A stretch of 64,000 nucleotides of DNA from an uncultured Bacteroides sp. (GCF_963675905.1 NZ_OY780936.1:496001-560000); one strand, 5' to 3'. Shown: positions 1 through 9,945, counted from the stretch's first letter. A program made the numbers and translations. Notes: generated by a model from the letters alone, not told the origin.

Positions 1-273
1 TTTGCAGATTTGGCTAAATGTAGTTTAAGTGTTTTTTGCAGAGAGTTTAAAAAGAACTTTGGAGAATCTGCTTATCAGTGGATGCTTAATCGCAAATCGC
101 AATTTGTGTTGCAGGATATTCTAAATACATCTATTCCTTTTCAGGAATTAGCAGATAGATATCAGTTTTCGTCTCAGGCACACTTTACTAAGTTTTGCAA
201 GCAGAAATATAATCAGACTCCTAAAGATCTGCGTAATAACAGCAAAGCCAGTTTGAATAATTTGTTACATTAA
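1..273 (+). CDS. AraC-family regulator, C-terminal fragment (5' end outside window)
   Basis: The reading frame is open from base 1, so this is the end of a longer gene; the TTG near position 10 is not a credible start. The roughly 90 residues visible form the AraC-type double helix-turn-helix: a first helix pair around FADLAKCSLSVFCREFKK, then the second unit with IPFQELADRYQFSSQAHFTKFCK and the family ending QTPKDLR. It should bind DNA as a transcription regulator. The effector domain is not visible, so whether it is a plain AraC protein or the output end of a hybrid two-component protein cannot be told. The stop lies 30 bp before the ECF sigma gene, on the same strand. Confidence 0.85.
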   Translation, partial: FADLAKCSLSVFCREFKKNFGESAYQWMLNRKSQFVLQDILNTSIPFQELADRYQFSSQAHFTKFCKQKYNQTPKDLRNNSKASLNNLLH

Positions 274-303
274 AAAAAGTAATAAACCATATTAATATTA
301 TTT

Positions 304-861
304 ATGCAAATATCTTGGAACAAACTAAAAAATAAGGATGAGAAAGAATGGAAATATCTGTTCCGTCAACATGCTGAATTTCTTTATGCTTACGGAATGA
401 AGTTTGCCCACAATGAGGACTTAGTTAAAGATACTATTCAAGAGCTCTTTATTGCTATTTACGAAAAACGTAATTCATTGAACGAACCGACTTCTATAAG
501 AGCCTACCTCTGTATGTCTTTGAGAAACAGATTAATAAATGAACTTAAAAAAAATGTAGTCGTTTCTTTAGAAGATGATGATTATTCATTTACATTATAT
601 ATTGATGATGACAGTGCAGATGAAGAGGAAAAACAATATAAGAAAATACAGAATTTACTGAATAAGTTGACAAACAGGCAGCGTGAAGTTATTTATTTGA
701 AATATTTCAAAGGTCTGTCTAATGAAGAAATTGCTTGTGCACTTGATATAAATAAACAATCTGTTGCAAATCTTCTATCAGAAGCTATCCGACAAATGAA
801 AAAGGATGCCTCTTTTGTATTATTCTTGTTACTTATTTTACGGAGAATTTTAGGGCTATGA
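304..861 (+). CDS. RNA polymerase ECF-type sigma factor
   Basis: A 185-residue sigma-70 family protein. The region 2 part (about residues 22-60) contains the Bacteroidetes ECF pattern with DLVKDTIQELFIAIYEKR; region 4 (about 115-165) contains LTNRQREVIYLKYFKGLS followed by a helix-turn-helix. The stop overlaps the start of the next gene in an ATGA, so it is translationally coupled to its anti-sigma factor. In this phylum such pairs usually respond to a TonB receptor and switch on glycan or iron uptake, but no SusC/SusD pair follows here. The last 15 residues are unusually hydrophobic (FVLFLLLILRRILGL), which is odd for a soluble sigma factor. Confidence 0.9.
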   Translation: MQISWNKLKNKDEKEWKYLFRQHAEFLYAYGMKFAHNEDLVKDTIQELFIAIYEKRNSLNEPTSIRAYLCMSLRNRLINELKKNVVVSLEDDDYSFTLYIDDDSADEEEKQYKKIQNLLNKLTNRQREVIYLKYFKGLSNEEIACALDINKQSVANLLSEAIRQMKKDASFVLFLLLILRRILGL

Positions 862-1742
862 AAGAAGTGAAACTTATAAATATATTAGAAAAAATTTCAT
901 CTGATGAAGGGTATTGCTTATCATTTGAAGAAGAAATTCAATTGAAAGAAGCTTTCTCTCATATTCCTTTATTGGATGAAAAACCAGGAGAAAATGTTCT
1001 GGATGAAATGGAGGAAAGATTATTCAGTAAGAGTATAATATTTGAGAAATCTGAGAAAAAGATTATTCATTGGAAACAAAATCTTTCTGTTGCGGCATTG
1101 ATTGCTGTACTCTTTGGCTGTGGTTTATGGATAAAGAGTCTGGATATGAAATATGTAACGGGAAGCAATGAACAGTTGGCTTTTGCGTTGCCTGATAAAT
1201 CCGAAGTGAAACTAAACGAAAACAGTTCGGTTGAATTTAACAAATTCCTTTTCTACTTTAATAGGAATATTAATATGAAAGGTGAAGCCTATTATGTTGT
1301 AACCAAAGGACAGAAGTTTACAGTTGAAACTCCTACACATCTGATATCGGTACTAGGAACTCGTTTTATGGTTTCTGAAACAGACAGGTTTGATGTTTTC
1401 TGTTATGAAGGTAAAGTTTTGGTGGAGAGCTTAGATAAAAAGGAAAATAAAATATTAACAAAGGGAAGATGTTTTGGCTCTGACAAAGTAATCCTGGAAG
1501 ATCAACCTAATTGGGTTAGTCATAAATATGATTTTAATGATTCGCCTCTTGTAGACGTTATTGAAGCTATAGAAAAAGAATATAAAGTGTCAATAGAAAA
1601 TAAGAATTATTGTAAAGGGCTTATTTTTACAGGAACATTTCCAGCTAATAATCTAAGTTTAGCTTTAGATATAATTTTGGCCCCTTATAATATGAGTTGG
1701 GAACAATTACAACAAGATCATTATAAGATAAAACGCGGTTAA
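858..1742 (+). CDS. FecR-family anti-sigma factor
   Basis: A 294-residue inner-membrane anti-sigma factor that should hold the overlapping ECF sigma factor until a signal arrives from an outer-membrane receptor. The cytoplasmic part is residues 1-75; one membrane helix follows (about 76-93, LSVAALIAVLFGCGLWI). The periplasmic FecR domain spans about 105-210, including the VLGTRFMV segment, and the end (about 222-292) is the STN-like DUF4974 domain typical of Bacteroidetes FecR proteins. The four-base overlap with the sigma gene supports one transcript. The cognate receptor is not encoded next to it and may lie elsewhere. Confidence 0.9.
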   Translation: MKEVKLINILEKISSDEGYCLSFEEEIQLKEAFSHIPLLDEKPGENVLDEMEERLFSKSIIFEKSEKKIIHWKQNLSVAALIAVLFGCGLWIKSLDMKYVTGSNEQLAFALPDKSEVKLNENSSVEFNKFLFYFNRNINMKGEAYYVVTKGQKFTVETPTHLISVLGTRFMVSETDRFDVFCYEGKVLVESLDKKENKILTKGRCFGSDKVILEDQPNWVSHKYDFNDSPLVDVIEAIEKEYKVSIENKNYCKGLIFTGTFPANNLSLALDIILAPYNMSWEQLQQDHYKIKRG

Positions 1743-1890
1743 AAACTTGACAAAATAATAATATTTGTTGTTATTTTACTTAGTTTCTTAGTCAATAAGT
1801 TGAATATTCTGTTAAAAATAGCTCGACAAAATAAATTATTGATAGAGAAATAGTAACTTTATATCGATTAATTATAAACAAACGGAATTA

Positions 1891-2832
1891 ATGAAATTTT
1901 ATGTATTTTTATTATATATAACATGCTCTGTTTTATTAATCGGATGCAAAGAAAATAAAATAGAGCGATTTTCAAAAGCTCAAACAAATGAAATGATATT
2001 TCGTTTGCCAGAAATACCGGCTATGCTAGTCTCTCCTGAAGAACGTGCGGAATATCTTGTGAAACATTATTGGGATAATTTTGAATTTGCAGATCCATTT
2101 TTAACTTGTAAGCAAAAAAGTATAGAACCTATTTTTGCCGACTTTGTTGGTGTATTTCCTCATACTACTTATTTAACAGCATGTATAGGAATAAATATTC
2201 TGATGAAAAAAGCAAAAACAAATGCTAAGATATATATTTATTTTGCTGAATTGGCAAAAAAATATTTTTATGATCCTAATTCGCCTATGCATAATGAAGA
2301 ATATTATATTCCTTTTATGGAATCGATTACAGAATCGAATGTTCTTGATAATACGCATGAAATCCGTTTTAAACATCAATTGACTTTGGCTCTTAAAAAT
2401 AGACAAGGCAGTATAGCTACAGATTTTATATATACTTTAGCTTCTGGAAAATGTGGTCAACTTTGGGATATTAAGAGTGAGTATATATTGCTTTATTTTA
2501 ATAATCCGGATTGTGAAGAATGCATAGAAATGAGGACTCGAATAGTAGCATCATCTTTGTTTGTAACACTTCAGAATCAAAAGGTTAATCATCATAAGAA
2601 ACTAACGATTCTTTCTGTCTATGCTGATGAAGAACCAGAAAACTGGAAAAAGCATTTATCAGAATATCCTCCTAATTGGATCTGTGGATACGATAAGAAA
2701 CTAAATATACGTAATAACGAATTATATGATCTGAATTCTATACCTACCTTATATCTTCTTGATATAAAGAAGAAGGTTATACTCAAAAATACGTCTTTAG
2801 AAAATGTTGAGCTTTATTTGCAGAATAAATAA
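1891..2832 (+). CDS. DUF5106-type thioredoxin-like lipoprotein
   Basis: A 313-residue predicted lipoprotein: signal peptide and lipobox LLIGC at residues 15-19. The middle (about 40-180) resembles the DUF5106 domain seen fused to thioredoxin-like folds in Bacteroidales. The C-terminal half has a thioredoxin-like pattern, YFNNPDCEECIEMR, with a CEEC motif in the place of the redox CxxC, and a later cis-proline-like segment SIPTLYLL. A periplasmic or surface thiol-disulfide or redox-linked role is likely, though CEEC is not the usual oxidoreductase dipeptide and it may be non-catalytic. It stands alone, 148 bp after the anti-sigma gene, and may belong to the same regulon. Confidence 0.7.
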   Translation: MKFYVFLLYITCSVLLIGCKENKIERFSKAQTNEMIFRLPEIPAMLVSPEERAEYLVKHYWDNFEFADPFLTCKQKSIEPIFADFVGVFPHTTYLTACIGINILMKKAKTNAKIYIYFAELAKKYFYDPNSPMHNEEYYIPFMESITESNVLDNTHEIRFKHQLTLALKNRQGSIATDFIYTLASGKCGQLWDIKSEYILLYFNNPDCEECIEMRTRIVASSLFVTLQNQKVNHHKKLTILSVYADEEPENWKKHLSEYPPNWICGYDKKLNIRNNELYDLNSIPTLYLLDIKKKVILKNTSLENVELYLQNK

Positions 2833-2939
2833 AAAATAGTGCGTATTGACATGAGAAGGTGTTTGTTGCTTTATTGCTGTTAGACTTTTTCTAAGAAGTT
2901 AACCGGTAATATTTGTCTCTAATTATTTAAAAATAAGCA

Positions 2940-3770
2940 CTAGTATAAATTCTTCTTACAATAGCTTATAAAACTGGTTGTAGAAGCAAAACCGAATTCA
3001 TCTGCAATTTTTTGTATTGGTACACCTTGAGCTAAATAAATACTTATAGATTTATTTCTTTGTTGCATTAGCCATTTATATGGTGTTGTATTAAATTGTT
3101 CTTTAAATCTGCGTGTGAATGTTTTAGTAGTCATATTGCACATAGAGGCCAGCTGCTCTACACTGCATGTGTTTGTATATCGAGAATATACCATATTTTT
3201 AAATTCACTCATATTGTTTATTATTGGTGAAAAAAAATGAATAGTCTCTTCTTTATCGTAAAAAGATTGCATGAGGAGTAGAAATTCATATTTCTTTAAA
3301 TCATACATATATTTATTATGGATTTTATATTTGAAATATAGAATTATTCCTTGTAGAAAGCAATGAATTGGTTGACGGATTTCAATAGCTTCAAATTCAA
3401 AAATATTTTTTAAACAATAAGACTTTATTTCTTTTAATGGATAGTCATTATAAAAAGGTATTGAATTACCAATATTTAAGATTACAATTTCTGTTTTTTC
3501 TAAAACTATACCTTTAAATGCGGAATTTTTGTCAGAGGCTATGAACATCATGTCTTTTTTAAAGATTTTAGTTTCTAGATTAGTTGTAAATAACTTTATT
3601 TCCCCGCTTAAAATGAATAGTACATGATTTGTATTTTCTTTTTCGGTGAAAAATTCAGTACTATTATCAAGTGTAAAAAAACTAAATGCATAGCTGTAAT
3701 CGTATATATTATTATGTATGCGATTTCTGTTTGGATACAATAAGATCTTATTTTCATTAAACTTATTCAT
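2940..3770 (-). CDS. AraC-family transcriptional regulator (candidate fimbrial regulator)
   Basis: A 276-residue regulator with an N-terminal cupin-like sensing half (about 20-165) and a C-terminal AraC helix-turn-helix pair (about 185-275), visible as CSVEQLASMCNMTTKTFTRR and GVPIQKIADEFGFASTTSF. The closing segment stops at SYCKKNLY, slightly shorter than the usual family end. A -7 box at 4126-4133 gives an approximately 350-base leader. Above that box lie GACA repeats at 21-bp spacing that match, in sequence and distance from the -7 box, repeats above the fimbrial operon promoter at 17.1 kb. From this I infer that it may control both itself and the fimbriae; that is inference, not shown. 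Confidence 0.85.
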   Translation of the reverse strand: MNKFNENKILLYPNRNRIHNNIYDYSYAFSFFTLDNSTEFFTEKENTNHVLFILSGEIKLFTTNLETKIFKKDMMFIASDKNSAFKGIVLEKTEIVILNIGNSIPFYNDYPLKEIKSYCLKNIFEFEAIEIRQPIHCFLQGIILYFKYKIHNKYMYDLKKYEFLLLMQSFYDKEETIHFFSPIINNMSEFKNMVYSRYTNTCSVEQLASMCNMTTKTFTRRFKEQFNTTPYKWLMQQRNKSISIYLAQGVPIQKIADEFGFASTTSFISYCKKNLY

Positions 3771-4125
3771 TGTTATTACCTGATTGAAAAATGTAACATA
3801 AAAATAAATATTTTAGTACATCTTTATATTTGCTAAAGCTTACTATACCAAATCAACAAATAATTTAATCTTTGATCCATTTAATAAAAATGTCTTTGTG
3901 TTCTAAATTGTAAAAAGTATTTGTGTTTTATTTAAAAATATCACTAATTAACTTTTTATATTTAATGATCTATCTGGCGGTTCTTCTATATGATGACTTG
4001 TTATTAAAGGATTTAAAGTGCTAAATTAAGTCTCTTTGTTTTATGTTTGGAATAGAAAGATAATTCTTTATTATTGAGTATTCCATATTTTAAATATAAT
4101 AATATAATGTTGATTTTTGAGTTTG

Positions 4126-4133
4126 CAAATTTA
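4126..4133 (-). promoter_or_regulatory. Bacteroidetes -7 box for the AraC gene at 2940-3770
   Basis: On the minus strand this reads TAAATTTG, a match to the Bacteroidetes -7 consensus TANNTTTG. Transcription would start about 7 bases downstream and leave a leader of roughly 350 bases before the start at 3770. The phased repeats at 4161-4211 sit directly upstream. Confidence 0.5.
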
Positions 4134-4160
4134 GTTATAAAAATTTGAATGAATTTATAT

Positions 4161-4211
4161 AAAACAGACAAATATATACACAAAAAAGACAAAGCTTATT
4201 GTATAATGATA
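4161..4211. promoter_or_regulatory. GACA repeats upstream of the araC promoter
   Basis: On the plus strand two A-rich copies of GACA begin at 4167 and 4188, exactly 21 bp apart, and a degenerate GATA copy begins at 4208. The first G is 34 bp from the edge of the -7 box (4133). The fimbrial promoter has GACA at 17180 and 17201 and GATA at 17222, again with the first G 34 bp from its -7 box. A 21-bp direct-repeat spacing fits a dimer of an AraC-type or LytTR-type regulator. Confidence 0.5.
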
Positions 4212-4865
4212 TATATATAATGTTTTTGATTGTTTATCTTGTGTACTTTCCTTTAAATCATGATATTTTTAATTAGGCAAATCTTATTAAATTTGTCGAG
4301 TAAGAATAAAATATGAAAAAAGATACAGTGAGAATGAAATTGTAAAAGCAGGCAACTAGTTTGATCATGATATATCTGTTGATATAATCACTTGTTAATA
4401 CGGCATATTCACTATCACTCGGGCGTGCAGGCTAATAATTATTTATAGTTCGTATTTCTATTAAGTTGAAAAAATGGATGATAATGAAGTCGTTGATTTC
4501 ATTAAAGAAGCCTGAGATTTTGGCACTCTCTTGTGACTCTTGGTCTTCCTAGCTAAACTTAGTATATGGACTGTGTAAGTGATGGAATGAGGGATTATTT
4601 CTGTTTTTCTGTAAGATCGTACGAATGTATAATATAAAAATATCCCACCTGCTTTAGAAAGCAGCAGGTGGGAGTTTACTAAAGAATATTGTTTAGGAAT
4701 GTAATTATTCACCAATGTTTTTTATTTATTGGCCTATTAATCTTATCCGTTGACTAATGGTTTTCCTTTAGAAACATTCCGAACCACCATTTTATAGGCG
4801 ATTCGGACGGTTTTTTATGCATTTTAAAGTTTTACCGGACAGCAATAGTTTACAATAAAATATTA
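4212..4865. other. Gene-free AT-rich stretch with a hairpin
   Basis: No convincing gene is seen. A short minus-strand frame of 84 codons at 4461-4715 has no recognisable protein features and no clear promoter. The only clear structures are the hairpin at 4643-4673 and a weak TCCGAA...TTCGGA inverted repeat near 4777-4800, just downstream of the fimbrial operon's last gene. Confidence 0.5.
4643..4673 (-). terminator. Hairpin downstream of the fimbrial operon
   Basis: TCCCACCTGCT and AGCAGGTGGGA form a perfect 11-bp stem around a short loop; an alternative CTGCTTT/AAAGCAG pairing exists within it. On the minus strand it is followed by a T-rich run, so it could end transcription of the fimbrial operon, about 190 bp after its last stop codon. 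Its GCAGGTGG core resembles a half-site in the repeat at 18.27 kb, so it may instead be a relative of the dispersed repeats. Confidence 0.5.
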
Positions 4866-7800
4866 TCATTTAACCTTGAGAGTTTTATGGATAGAGTTGG
4901 TCTTTCCAACAACCTTAACGATATAGATTCCTGTCTTTATTTGTGAAATTTCTGAAAATTCAGTAATTTCATTTTTTTGAATTTGCTTACTAGCTACAAG
5001 TCTTCCAGTTACATCATAGATAGTAGCCATACAATCTTCTTCGCTTTGGTTTTCTACAACAATACTATTATTTCGCACATAAATATTTATAGAGGACGAT
5101 ACATTATTATCTTCGATTAAGCTAGAAGACGAACTTGTTATTTTAAATCTGCTACCAGTACTATTGCCAGAACCGGTTATTAGATATTCGGCATTATTAA
5201 CAATAGGATAGCTATGTCCTGTTAATAAATCATGTAAGTATAGTTTTCGTAATTCAACCTCAGGCGTTACAGATAGATTTATTGAGTAGCTCTCGTTAGA
5301 TTCAGTTTTAACATCAATAGTTGTCCCTGTTATCTCTGGAACAGTTGCTATTTGGTAATCAGATTGGTCGCTTCCTGAAATATAAGTCTGAATGAGTTCT
5401 CCTTCTTTTATTTTGTAACCGTCCCAGCCATTGTCGAATCCGGTTGTAGCATTGGGGGTTTCGAATAGCCATACTCGGTCGGCAGATCCGCTGCCGATAA
5501 CATCCATCACAATATGAGATAATTGTGTTGTGTTGCTTTTGACTTTTGCGGATTTCCAAGGGCTGATTGTTGACGAATTCAATTCATTTTTCACCAATTG
5601 ATCATATTTCAGCGTAATATTACCAGGTGTTGTTACATTCAGCATAAATGTATGCATAGATAGGATTCTATCAGGTATCCCTGCTTGTCCTGCCACATTG
5701 AACGGAACAGATTGATATTGCCCTGCTGCAATTCCACTTGTAGTTCCGCCGTTAAGTTTGCGCCATTGATCCCGTGATCCCATATTGTACAGATACACAG
5801 TATTTTCATTCAATTGTACACTTTCAAGTTTAATAGCAGCAGAAGTTATTGGAATTGCGGCTGTAAAAGAGTTACCAATCAGATTCATTCCCGAATAGTT
5901 TACGTTTACGGTTTTGGTAGATGGCACAATCGCATCACCTACATTTAAAACTCCAGCAAAGTTATACACTTGGGTAGGTTCTACATTTGTACTATTTGTA
6001 ATTTCATATCCATTAAACGCTTTTAATGTTAAATCGGGTAAGACTGGAGCAAGGCGCCACTTATTGCCGTTATAAGGCTCTATCCACTGGTTTATAGTTT
6101 CAACAGGAGGAATCTGATACGGAAAGTTAGCATTTTTAACCGGAATGCCGAAATATTGCCATTGTTTCCTGTAAAATCCACAGTTATCACATTCATAAGC
6201 TCTATTTATAAATTCCACAGTGGCATTTACCGAAGTATTTGTTGTTGGATCACTAAATAACAATGTGCCTGTCGGGTTATTTGTTTCAGACTTCACGATG
6301 ATAGTACCTTTATCAGGATTATCGTCCTTTACCGTACCGTTAATAGTTAATTGATTCCCAGTTGTAACCACCATGTTCACATCAGAATTGTTTATAAGGC
6401 TGCCAATAGTACGGTCTGTATCGAGATACAAATCTCGAACGGCAGCTCCTTTACCATTGCCGTTACCTAAAGTTCCATTATTAACTTCAGTAGCAAACTC
6501 GATATCTTCACCAAGGATAGGAACGAATGCGGCTGTCCAGTTATCTGTATTGCCCCAATCATTACTTACTGTTCCGTGCCAGTAATTTTTCTTATAATTC
6601 GGGTCTGGACAGTTTAGTATAGGTGTTCCTGCCGGAACAGAACATACTCTATCTAAACGTATATCATCTATGTAATAGTCGTTACCTTGATTCTCTGCGT
6701 AATTATTACGAAAAGATAGAACGACGTTATCTACTGTACAATTTTTTTCATCATCAGGGACTGGAACTGAAAAATAGAGATCAAAATATGTCCATTTGTT
6801 CTTTACTTTACTATCCCAATCCCATAATATTGGAGAAGTTATAGTTGCCAAGACTTCTCCGGTTTTAGGATGTTTGACGTCAATAGCTACTTGTGAGGGT
6901 CCATTAACCAAATATAGCCAAAATGATGCCCTATACGAGGCTCCAACCTGCAAAAGCTCCTGTCTTTGATAGAACGAATTCAAGGTTTGCCCTGCATTTA
7001 CTACCATAACAGCTCCATTTTCCGTTGCGGAACGATCCTGTATCGTATTTGACTCATTGAAAGAAGGTGTCCAGAAATAATAATCGTACTGTTTATGCCC
7101 TAATTTTATATATCCGGGAGCTACTACTGCATAATGATTATTATCGATTGCGTATTCATTATAATCGGTTGAATTAGGATAAGATGTTCCAAACTTGAAA
7201 CTACCCGATGGCATGTAGATAGAGGTGGATCTTCCGAAATTATTAGAGCTGTTTGGAGATGGGCTTATTCCAAAATCTTCTGTAAATATATTTTCCTCTT
7301 TACAGGGGCTTACTATTTCTGTATCCGTATTGTTAGTCAAATCAGAATCTTCACCATCACCCGTTACAGTTGATGTATTTAGATAATTCCCTTCATTTAA
7401 AACTATTGCTGTAAAACTTACCGAAACATCAGTTTCCTTAGTTAGACTATTAATTATCCAAGTAATTGTATTATTTACTAGTGTACCTCCATTATTTATT
7501 GTTTTTATAGTATATCCATCAGGAACAACATCAGTGATGATAATATTCGCTGCATCATGAGGACCATGGTTCGTTATTTTTAAGTTAAAGGTAACTTCGT
7601 TCCCAACTTCAGGACTGGAATCGTCTACAGATTTATCGATTGCCAAATCACTCTGGCGAATCAGAGAAACTACTTTAGTATTTATATTATTACATACTCC
7701 GTTCAATCCGTTATATTTACGTTCAAAGAACGGATTTGTCGGAGGAAAGTAGTAGTCTCCGAAGTTTGCTTCATAATCAAAAGGTTTACTAGGATCAGGA

Positions 7801-9863
7801 ACTAAGATTTTATCAGGATTACTGGTATTGGTCGCATCAGGATCTGTAACATCATTTGGACGCAGGATAGTTGCAACCGCTTCGGTATCATTTGGTATCG
7901 ATGCCGCAGTAATGGTTGCTTTAAAAACGTATGTAACTTCGCATCCGTTAGGTAAATTGAGTGAAGACGAATATTTACGTGTTGTTGCATCATAAGATAT
8001 AGCAACCGACTGGGTTCCACAACTATTTCCTGAGAACATAGGAGTAGCAGCTTCTTCGAAGCCCGGAGGTAAGGTAAAAGTGAATGGAGCATCTGTAACA
8101 TCGGATCCATTATCTCCCAACTCGCCGTTTTTTACTTTAACAGTATAAGTTACAACATCGTTTATATGTAGGTTATTCTCTTTATCCGTTGTTACTGATG
8201 TTACTTTAAGATCAGCTATATTTATAGTAAATGTACCGACAACAGTTTTCTTCTCTCCCTTAATAAATGTCCATGTATCCATAGACCTCAGATCTCCGAA
8301 AGTACCGGTGATATCATTGCCACCCCATTTATGGCCATTGGCTCCGGGGCCGTCACTTCTTATACCCGTGCTACTTACTCCTCCTAAAGATGGAGGCAGA
8401 TGACTATTGTTTGGAGGTGTAGATGTAGAGCCGTACTGCGGACTAGGCATATCCGCATCATTCCAATAGACAATATCCGATTGAACTACTATTTGACCCG
8501 GTAATTTTTCATTGTCTAATAATTGTAGTTTAATTCCATTAATATTGTTCTCCATATCGAAGTAAGGAAAATGTACCTCTGCTCCTTGCAGCTCGACGGT
8601 GACTTTCGCAGGAAAAAGGCCTATGGGTAGGGGATTTCCCGCCCCATCCTTTCCGTCCCATAATACTCGATTTATACCTGTAACAGCTGTTCCTTTCAGA
8701 AATCTGGTTGGGAAGGTCGCAGGTGTTTCAATACTCGATATTTCTACAATATAAGAACCTTGAGATTTAGTATTGAACTGAACGTATCCTCCTTTTCTAC
8801 TAATCTGTCCAACTGTACCATCTGAACCTATAATATTAGGATTTTCAACACTTGGAACAACAATACTATTTTTTAACCAAGTTTCTCCACCAGGAACATC
8901 TCCTTTTACTAAAACATCCTTTGGTAAATCTTCACTCGGCAGTCTGTAAAACATCTTATGAGTTATGTTTTGGTTGTTTTCAGCATCATTAGGATTCCAT
9001 ATCTGCTTATTTGTTACAGCTGCATCAATCGTATTTAAACTTTTGTAAATAGGCGTATAATCGACTGGCCCAGCAGTGACTCCATTGTTTCCTTTTACGA
9101 ATCCATTATTGTTTACGAAAAATGAGAATACGATGCCATTGTTTCCATTATTGTCTACCAGATAAGTATATCCATCCTTTGTTAATACATACATTTTTCC
9201 ATAATACCCACCACTAGTATTTGAACTTGCAAGAACACCCATATTTAATATATTCGCATATACACGTCCCGCAATAAATGCTGTTTTGGTATTATTGATA
9301 ACAGATATATCCCAAGCTGCAATATAGCTACTTTCTATATTGCCTCTATTCCAATTGGTCCATGCTGTATTTGCAAAACCATTTCTAGTTGCATTAGAAA
9401 ATGTACTACTAACATTGGTACGAGGCCAAAACTCTACCTTGTAAATACCTTCTTTTAGTACCGAATAATAAACGGGAGTATACCTATTTGTAGTAGCGTC
9501 GGTTGTTGTTAATTTAGGTCCGGCTAATTCTTGATTCCGATCCACTATACGTCCGACAGTTCCTCTAGTGGGTGTAATATCATTATTATCCGGGTCAAAC
9601 AACTTAATGGCAGCACTGCCACTCCATTCACTAGATGCAAGGGTGATAGTTTCTCCTACCTTTGCATAGACATAATGTGCACCGCGGCTAGCAAAGGGTA
9701 TTGCATTAGGAACGGTATTATTATTAGAAAGAAGATATGCCCTAAAACCATTTACCCCATTTGGATAAAGATCTTTAGATCCGTCAGCATGCACTCTAGT
9801 TAATGGCAAAAGGCTTACAAGAGGAAGAATAAAGTATAAAATGCGATTGCTTATAAAATTCAT
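4866..9863 (-). CDS. Giant T9SS-sorted DUF11 surface protein, candidate fimbrial tip adhesin
   Basis: 1665 residues, last gene of the fimbrial operon, 82 bp after the previous gene. A signal peptide covers about 1-27. Two DUF11-type beta-sandwich repeats are visible (about 546-661 and 738-848, the second with SDLAIDKSVDDSSPEVG). A lectin-like segment follows, starting near ENIFTEDFG, then a region with a CDNC motif. The end (about 1591-1665) is a type A T9SS sorting domain: ATIYDVTGRLV, then GIYIVKVVG and a basic tail. In Porphyromonas gingivalis the Mfa5 tip protein of Mfa fimbriae is also large and T9SS-dependent, but carries a von Willebrand A domain that I do not see here. The role as a tip adhesin is inferred from that parallel and from gene order. 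Confidence 0.8.
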   Translation of the reverse strand: MNFISNRILYFILPLVSLLPLTRVHADGSKDLYPNGVNGFRAYLLSNNNTVPNAIPFASRGAHYVYAKVGETITLASSEWSGSAAIKLFDPDNNDITPTRGTVGRIVDRNQELAGPKLTTTDATTNRYTPVYYSVLKEGIYKVEFWPRTNVSSTFSNATRNGFANTAWTNWNRGNIESSYIAAWDISVINNTKTAFIAGRVYANILNMGVLASSNTSGGYYGKMYVLTKDGYTYLVDNNGNNGIVFSFFVNNNGFVKGNNGVTAGPVDYTPIYKSLNTIDAAVTNKQIWNPNDAENNQNITHKMFYRLPSEDLPKDVLVKGDVPGGETWLKNSIVVPSVENPNIIGSDGTVGQISRKGGYVQFNTKSQGSYIVEISSIETPATFPTRFLKGTAVTGINRVLWDGKDGAGNPLPIGLFPAKVTVELQGAEVHFPYFDMENNINGIKLQLLDNEKLPGQIVVQSDIVYWNDADMPSPQYGSTSTPPNNSHLPPSLGGVSSTGIRSDGPGANGHKWGGNDITGTFGDLRSMDTWTFIKGEKKTVVGTFTINIADLKVTSVTTDKENNLHINDVVTYTVKVKNGELGDNGSDVTDAPFTFTLPPGFEEAATPMFSGNSCGTQSVAISYDATTRKYSSSLNLPNGCEVTYVFKATITAASIPNDTEAVATILRPNDVTDPDATNTSNPDKILVPDPSKPFDYEANFGDYYFPPTNPFFERKYNGLNGVCNNINTKVVSLIRQSDLAIDKSVDDSSPEVGNEVTFNLKITNHGPHDAANIIITDVVPDGYTIKTINNGGTLVNNTITWIINSLTKETDVSVSFTAIVLNEGNYLNTSTVTGDGEDSDLTNNTDTEIVSPCKEENIFTEDFGISPSPNSSNNFGRSTSIYMPSGSFKFGTSYPNSTDYNEYAIDNNHYAVVAPGYIKLGHKQYDYYFWTPSFNESNTIQDRSATENGAVMVVNAGQTLNSFYQRQELLQVGASYRASFWLYLVNGPSQVAIDVKHPKTGEVLATITSPILWDWDSKVKNKWTYFDLYFSVPVPDDEKNCTVDNVVLSFRNNYAENQGNDYYIDDIRLDRVCSVPAGTPILNCPDPNYKKNYWHGTVSNDWGNTDNWTAAFVPILGEDIEFATEVNNGTLGNGNGKGAAVRDLYLDTDRTIGSLINNSDVNMVVTTGNQLTINGTVKDDNPDKGTIIVKSETNNPTGTLLFSDPTTNTSVNATVEFINRAYECDNCGFYRKQWQYFGIPVKNANFPYQIPPVETINQWIEPYNGNKWRLAPVLPDLTLKAFNGYEITNSTNVEPTQVYNFAGVLNVGDAIVPSTKTVNVNYSGMNLIGNSFTAAIPITSAAIKLESVQLNENTVYLYNMGSRDQWRKLNGGTTSGIAAGQYQSVPFNVAGQAGIPDRILSMHTFMLNVTTPGNITLKYDQLVKNELNSSTISPWKSAKVKSNTTQLSHIVMDVIGSGSADRVWLFETPNATTGFDNGWDGYKIKEGELIQTYISGSDQSDYQIATVPEITGTTIDVKTESNESYSINLSVTPEVELRKLYLHDLLTGHSYPIVNNAEYLITGSGNSTGSRFKITSSSSSLIEDNNVSSSINIYVRNNSIVVENQSEEDCMATIYDVTGRLVASKQIQKNEITEFSEISQIKTGIYIVKVVGKTNSIHKTLKVK

Positions 9864-9945
9864 GTTATTGATATTTTTTATAATTGAAACATACCTGAAT
9901 AAAACTTGTTATATCAAGATTTAAGTCATTGACCTGAAATTATTT

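Noticed and set aside
4461-4715. Minus-strand frame of 84 codons
   Set aside because: No recognisable domain, signal or promoter; it overlaps a hairpin and has a composition like random AT-rich DNA.
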